Assembly: GCF_005280295.1 (NCBI RefSeq)
Contig: NZ_CP040020.1
Location: forward strand, 1,922,001 to 1,986,000
DNA from: Brevibacterium sp. CS2
Lineage (GTDB): Bacteria > Actinomycetota > Actinomycetes > Actinomycetales > Brevibacteriaceae
Direction of reading: 5' to 3'
DNA: 64,000 bases
Numbering within the stretch: position 1 is the stretch's first letter; each line of letters starts with the position of its first letter. Below are positions 59,839 through 64,000 of this stretch, piece by piece. Under the pieces are notes generated by a model that did no database searches, had not been told where the DNA came from, and saw only the letters and a list, made by a program, of their open reading frames with translations. The position numbers and the translations under genes were made by a program.

Positions 59839-61037
59839 TCACGACCTTCTTCGCCGCCTGCGTCGAGGCCTGGCAGGAGCTGCGCATCCACAAGCTGCGC
59901 GTGCTGCTCTCCCTGTTCGGCGTCGGGGTCGCCGTGTGCTCGCTCACCGTCGTCGTCGCGCTCGGCGAGATGACCTCCCAGGGGATGCGCGAGACCTTCG
60001 AGCGCGAGGGCGGCCGGGCCGCCACCCTGCAGGTCGACCTCTACCCCGGCACCGGGGCGGCCCGCGACCTCGGGGAGGTCGCCGCGGAGGTCCACGGCGT
60101 CGCCGAGGAGTTCGGGATCGGGCACACCAGCCTCCTCGTCGACACCTCCCTGTCCACCGGCGCGGACTCCCAGAGATCCGTCTCCGTGCGGATCGTCGAG
60201 CCCGACTACGCGGTCATCCACCGCCAGCAGCCCGCGCTCGGCCGCTGGTTCGCCGAGGGCGACGGGGAGAACCGGTCCCCGCCGATCGTCATCGACTCGA
60301 ACCTCGCCGAGCGCAGCGGCATCGACACGAGCGCGCTGCCGACGACCATGCGCCTGCCGGGAGCGGAGCACATCACCGCCACCGTCATCGGGGTGGTCGA
60401 GGTCCCGCGCCTCTCCGGCACGGAGTCGCTCTTCATGCTCCCGAGCACCGCGCAGTCGATCGACGCCCTCGACCTCAGCGGCACCGGGGTGGGCGCCAAG
60501 CTGTGGGTGCCCGACGCCGAGGCCGAGCTCCTCGCCGCGCAGCTCGAGGCGCGGCTGTCGAAAGAGCTGCCCGGCTACGAGGTGTCCGCCTACCGCATGG
60601 ACTTCTTCGCCGGGGAGGAGCCGGACATCCTCGCCGGCCTGCGTAACGGGCTGCTCGGGGTGAGCGCCCTCATCCTGCTGCTCGGCGCACTCGGCCTCGT
60701 CAACATCTCCGTCGTCACCGTCCGCCAGCGGATCCGGGAGATCGGGGTGCGGCGCAGCTTCGGCGCCACCGGTGGGCGGATCTTCTTCTCCATCGTCATG
60801 GAGAGCGTGGTGGCGACCTTCGTCGCCGGGGTCGTCGGTGTCGTCGCCGCGGTGCTCCTCCTCAAGTCGCCGCTGGTGACAAACCTCATAGGGGAGATCG
60901 TCACCGACGTGCCGCCGTTCCCGGTGTCCGCCGCGCTCATCGGGATCGGCGTGTCGATCGCCGTCGGCGCGCTCGCCGGGGTGATCCCCGGGGCGATCGC
61001 GGCCCGGGTGACGATCATCGACGCGATCCGCCAGTAG
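59835..61037 (+). CDS. MacB-like ABC transporter permease
   Basis: This 400-residue protein has one N-terminal helix (LRVLLSLFGVGVAVCSLTVV), a large extracytoplasmic MacB-PCD domain (about 45-270), and three C-terminal helices of the FtsX fold (GLRNGLLGVSALILLLGALG ... GVIPGAIAARVTIIDAIRQ). VRQRIREIGVRRSFGATGGR is the conserved MacB cytoplasmic loop. It forms an adaptor-ATPase-permease operon. Confidence 0.86.
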   Translation: MITTFFAACVEAWQELRIHKLRVLLSLFGVGVAVCSLTVVVALGEMTSQGMRETFEREGGRAATLQVDLYPGTGAARDLGEVAAEVHGVAEEFGIGHTSLLVDTSLSTGADSQRSVSVRIVEPDYAVIHRQQPALGRWFAEGDGENRSPPIVIDSNLAERSGIDTSALPTTMRLPGAEHITATVIGVVEVPRLSGTESLFMLPSTAQSIDALDLSGTGVGAKLWVPDAEAELLAAQLEARLSKELPGYEVSAYRMDFFAGEEPDILAGLRNGLLGVSALILLLGALGLVNISVVTVRQRIREIGVRRSFGATGGRIFFSIVMESVVATFVAGVVGVVAAVLLLKSPLVTNLIGEIVTDVPPFPVSAALIGIGVSIAVGALAGVIPGAIAARVTIIDAIRQ

Positions 61038-61166
61038 CGGCGCGAACGCCTCACGGCGACGATATCCACCCGCCGGAGCACGTTGTGCTCCTCGTCACCG
61101 GGACCGAGGCGCCGGTGGCCCGCGCCTTCGTCGAGGACGTGCGGGCGCGGGGCTGAGGGCTTCGAT

Positions 61167-62807
61167 TCAGGGCTCCTCGGCGACCGCGGTGAGCTCCTGG
61201 ATCTTGGCCATGTCGCCGACGAGCACGAGCTTCGAGCGCGCCCGCGACATCCCGACGTAGAGCATCTCGCGGGCGCGCTCGGGGTCGCGGAAGCCGTTGA
61301 TGCAGAACACGACGACGGCCCGCTCGAGCCCCTTGAAGCCGAGCACGTGGCCGTAGAACACCTGGGAGGCGGAGAAGAAGCCGTCCCAGTAGACCTCGTA
61401 GCCCTCGGTCTCGACGATCTGCCTCTGCTCGGGGTGGCGGCTGTACGTGGTGAGGAGCGCGATGTCCTCGGGCTGCCATTCGCCGCTCTCCAGCAGCCGC
61501 TCCACGGCGTCGTCGGCGGCATCCTGCGCTGCGTCAAAGGGCACGTCGATCTGCTCCACCGGCTCCCCACCGGGATTGCGGACGATCTGCGGCTCGTCGG
61601 ACAGCCAGCCGAACGCCTCGGCCACGGTCTGCGCGTTCCTCAGGTTCTCGCCCAGGTGGAAGGGGTTCATCTCGATCGGGGCGTCGCCGTCGCGGTCGAA
61701 GATCCGCTGCCGCTCGTCGGTGAAGACGTAGAGCACGCCGGCGTCCGGGTCGCGCAGGCACGACAGCACCGCCTCCCACCAGAGGTTGGAGAAGTCCTGG
61801 CCCTCGTCGACGACGATCGCGTCGAACAGCTCCGCCCGGTCGCGCTCGGCGGCGAGCGCGCGCATCCGGGTGGGGAGCTCGACCTCCCAGAACTGCGGGT
61901 CGTCGTCACCGGCGTGCTCGGCGCCCCAGCTCAGCGGCAGGTCGTGGAAGAGGCCGATGAAGGCCGGGCGCTCCGCTTGCGGCCACTGCGCGGTCATGAG
62001 CTCGAAGTAGCGTCCGAGCCCGCGGGAGTAGCACATGAGTGCCACCCGCTGCCCGTCCGCGGCGAGCTGCCGGGCCTTGATGAGCGCGAGGTGGGTCTTG
62101 CCGGAGCCGGGACCGCCGCTGAGCTCGGCGCGGGTCTGGTAGCGGAGCACGGAGAGGAGCTTCTCCTGCTCCTGTGTGAAGCGGTTCGCGCGGTCCTCGA
62201 GCTCGATCGCGGCCGAGCGCGCGTTCTCGATCGCGGCGTGCGTCTGCCGCAGCTGCTTGACCACGAGGGCGACGGCCGCCGGGCTCGGCGGGTGCTCGCG
62301 CTGCATGTTCGTGCGCAGCACCATGCTCATCGCCGCGGCGAGACCGCCGAGGTCCTGCTGGCCGACGACATGGCTGCGCGGCGCATCGGGTAGGTCGTCC
62401 CACCGCGAGGTGTTCGTGTAGGGCAGGCATGCCATGTGGACGGTGCGGCCGGGGCGCATGCTCATCCGGGGCCGGATCCAGTCGAGGAACGCGTACTTGC
62501 CCTCCATCGCCTGCTCGAGCGGGGAGCGGCGCAGCGGGTGCCCGCTCGTCGACCAGCGGCCGTCCTCCACCTGCACCTGACCGCCCTTGACCTCGAGCAC
62601 GACGATCCCGAAGCCCGGCCACAGGATGAGGAAGTCGATCTCGACGTCGGCGTCCGGGGTGGTGAGCCGCTGCCCGTGGATGATCACCGCCTCGTCGGGC
62701 AGCTGGGCGCGGAGGTGATCGAGGACGACCTTCTCCGCCCCCTCGGGCTCGTCGTCGCAGTGCACGGTCGGTCCCGGGGCCTGCTGATCCGCGGCGTCGC
62801 TGCTCAT
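61167..62807 (-). CDS. NERD nuclease-UvrD-like helicase fusion
   Basis: This 546-residue protein has an N-terminal NERD domain (about 25-130) with DVEIDFLILWPGFGIVVLEVKGG (nuclease Asp, Glu, Lys), followed by an SF1 helicase: Walker A GGPGSGKTHLAL, Walker B VVDEGQDFSNLW, ENLRN, and motif VI YVGMSRARSKLVLVGD. NERD-helicases include the phage-immunity protein Nhi of staphylococci, but also housekeeping members. No adjacent partner gene is seen. It may act in phage defence or DNA repair. Confidence 0.84.
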   Translation of the reverse strand: MSSDAADQQAPGPTVHCDDEPEGAEKVVLDHLRAQLPDEAVIIHGQRLTTPDADVEIDFLILWPGFGIVVLEVKGGQVQVEDGRWSTSGHPLRRSPLEQAMEGKYAFLDWIRPRMSMRPGRTVHMACLPYTNTSRWDDLPDAPRSHVVGQQDLGGLAAAMSMVLRTNMQREHPPSPAAVALVVKQLRQTHAAIENARSAAIELEDRANRFTQEQEKLLSVLRYQTRAELSGGPGSGKTHLALIKARQLAADGQRVALMCYSRGLGRYFELMTAQWPQAERPAFIGLFHDLPLSWGAEHAGDDDPQFWEVELPTRMRALAAERDRAELFDAIVVDEGQDFSNLWWEAVLSCLRDPDAGVLYVFTDERQRIFDRDGDAPIEMNPFHLGENLRNAQTVAEAFGWLSDEPQIVRNPGGEPVEQIDVPFDAAQDAADDAVERLLESGEWQPEDIALLTTYSRHPEQRQIVETEGYEVYWDGFFSASQVFYGHVLGFKGLERAVVVFCINGFRDPERAREMLYVGMSRARSKLVLVGDMAKIQELTAVAEEP

Positions 62808-62935
62808 GGGCTCAGACTATCGGGGACGGTGGACCGGTGGGGCGCGATCACGGCGCGGGGACGGCGGCCTCCGGTGTCACGGAATCGGAACATTCCGGAT
62901 CTCCGAACACCGGTGCGGCTGGGTACGGTGAGTCC

Positions 62936-63511
62936 ATGGCATCCCTCACCGACACCTGGCGCGCCCGGCTCGACCGCTCGGGGCGCGTCGTCATCACGAC
63001 GGGCAAGGCCGGGCTCGGCTGCGTGTTCGGCATCGCGCTCGGCTTCACCGCCGCCGGCCTGCTCATGATCCTCGAATCGCCCATGTGGTCCTGGTCGTGG
63101 ATGATCGGGATCCTGTCCGTCGGCTTCTTCGGAGTGCTCGGCCTCCCGCTGTTCGCCAGCCAGTTCGTCAACCCCGACCGGCTCATCGTCACCACCGACG
63201 GGGTCGAGCTCAAGCGCGGCTGGCCGAACTCCAAGCGCAACCTCGGGCGGCTCGCCTGGTCCGGCATCACCGGGATCGACACGGCCGAGGTGCCCGGCGG
63301 CAGCGGACGCACCACGGAGATGACCGTCATCCGCCTCACCCCGGCCGCCGCCGAGCACATCGCGGAGTCGGACTCGGAGATCCTGGCGTCCCTGCGCGCC
63401 ACCGAGGAGAAGCTCATCGGCGGACCCGGCCTGTCCCTGCCGAGCACCCTGCGCGGAGGCGCCGAACCGCTCACCGCATTCCTCACCGAGGTGTGGCGGC
63501 GCTTCCGCTGA
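62936..63511 (+). CDS. Two-helix membrane protein of unknown function, paralogue
   Basis: This 191-residue protein has a hydrophobic hairpin (GLGCVFGIALGFTAAGLLMI; WMIGILSVGFFGVLGLPLF), then a beta-rich domain (RLIVTTDGVELKRG; RLAWSGITGID). The layout matches the 42918-43577 protein. ATG 62936 was chosen; the upstream frame lacks an RBS. The function is unknown. Confidence 0.68.
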   Translation: MASLTDTWRARLDRSGRVVITTGKAGLGCVFGIALGFTAAGLLMILESPMWSWSWMIGILSVGFFGVLGLPLFASQFVNPDRLIVTTDGVELKRGWPNSKRNLGRLAWSGITGIDTAEVPGGSGRTTEMTVIRLTPAAAEHIAESDSEILASLRATEEKLIGGPGLSLPSTLRGGAEPLTAFLTEVWRRFR

Positions 63512-63523
63512 ACCCGGGCCGCC

Positions 63524-64000
63524 TCAGGCGGAGTCGCCCGGGCGGTGCCCGGGGGCGTGCGAACCGGTCGGCCCGTCCCCGTCAGGGGACGGCTCCCCGG
63601 CCTGCGCGGGTGAGCCGGCGCGCGCCTCGGCGGCGGTTCCCCGGGCGCTGTCGGTGCCCTTGTGGACGTCGCCGTGCTTGCGACCGATCGGCAGCAGGTG
63701 GACGATGCCGACGACGACGAGGCCCCACAGCAGTCCGAGGACGAGCGAGAAGAACGTGTTGATGAGCCACGCGAGGAACGGGCCCATCACCGCGACCCCT
63801 GCGACGAGGCCCTCGATGCCGTGGACGAAGGCGTACGGCGCGTGGAAGCCCAGATCGTCCATCCCGACGAGGATGATGTGGCCGCCCACCCAGAGCATCG
63901 CGAAGGTGCCGACGAGCGAGATGAAGTCGAGCACGTGCGGCATGCCCGCGACGAGGAGCCGGCCGAACTTCTGCGAGCCCTCCGATTCCTTCTGCGCGAG
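63524..64000 (-). CDS. DUF808 (YedI-like) membrane protein, 3' part
   Basis: The open frame runs to the window edge and reads GRLLVAGMPHVLDFISLVGT, then AMLWVGGHIILVGMDDLGFH and GIEGLVAGVAVMGPFLAWLI, with further helices and a Gly/Pro/Ser-rich tail. This is the C-terminal half of DUF808 proteins (WVGGxIIxxG motif). The first methionine visible, at 63943, is internal; the true start lies beyond 64000. Confidence 0.8.
   Translation of the reverse strand, partial: LAQKESEGSQKFGRLLVAGMPHVLDFISLVGTFAMLWVGGHIILVGMDDLGFHAPYAFVHGIEGLVAGVAVMGPFLAWLINTFFSLVLGLLWGLVVVGIVHLLPIGRKHGDVHKGTDSARGTAAEARAGSPAQAGEPSPDGDGPTGSHAPGHRPGDSA

Noticed and set aside
61061..61156. Possible C-terminal gene remnant (HVVLLVTGTEAPVARAF frame) after the MacB-like permease
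   Set aside because: Only ~30 residues in a plausible frame with no start and no family I can name; too little to call.
1..64000. CRISPR arrays
   Set aside because: No regularly spaced short repeats with unique ~30-40 bp spacers and no cas genes were seen; the only tandem repeats are short in-frame coding repeats.

Overview
This is a very GC-rich actinobacterial window. The codon use, the leaderless-looking GTG/ATG starts and the many 1-4 nt gene overlaps fit Micrococcales of the Brevibacterium/Brachybacterium type, but the genus cannot be fixed from sequence alone. It is a mosaic: a mobile-element-rich left third (1-21343), a compact block (21344-34646) that ends in a nested insertion-sequence junction (34647-38641), and an ordinary-looking chromosomal segment (38642-64000).

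Left third. An IS3-family element (here 'IS A') is truncated at 138-1006 by a second IS3 element ('IS B', 1007-2282); a full copy of IS A lies in the same orientation at 20076-21343. Inside, two virtually identical direct copies of a third IS3 element ('IS C', 3316-4615 and 14139-15438) bracket 9.5 kb. That cargo holds a cation diffusion facilitator, a small antitoxin-like protein, a standalone phnM with a flavin reductase, and a divergent ptxA-ptxB-ptxC-ptxD operon with a PhnF-like GntR regulator. PtxD carries the residues expected of phosphite dehydrogenase, so the block reads as a phosphite uptake and oxidation module on a composite-transposon-like unit. A small caspase/CHAT-like protein is also inside. 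Between the second IS C and IS A lie small gene units separated by four diverged ~45-bp direct repeats: an RCC1-repeat protein, a higB-higA-P-loop kinase operon and an alpha/beta hydrolase. A TetR regulator whose 3' end was cut by IS A follows the fourth repeat.

Middle block. On the minus strand, six tightly packed genes form an alkylation-repair operon: two O6-alkylguanine methyltransferases, an ECF-like sigma factor, alkB, tag and alkA. These are followed by a serine hydrolase, a PspC protein and a LacI regulator. Divergent from the LacI gene is a tandem two-domain HAD protein followed by an ECF-type transporter (S component, fused double ATPase, T component). A flavin monooxygenase is then cut off by an IS3 element ('IS D'), which was itself entered by an IS110 element ('IS F'), which was entered by another IS3 element ('IS E').

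Right segment. It begins with the 3' end of an HNH endonuclease gene. It continues with a DUF1877 protein, tRNA-Gly(CCC), small membrane proteins, a HAD phosphatase, acylphosphatase, an esterase, a Mug-type uracil glycosylase, an MgtC protein, two HhH glycosylase-like proteins, a DUF429 protein, a family-A 3'-5' exonuclease/polymerase, an SDR, an SRPBCC protein, a UvrA2-like ATPase, a rhodanese-SufE-DUF368 operon, thiol peroxidase, PPK2, a MacAB-like export system with a frameshifted adaptor, a NERD-helicase, and a DUF808 protein that runs off the end. The whole window is unusually rich in base-excision and DNA-repair genes.
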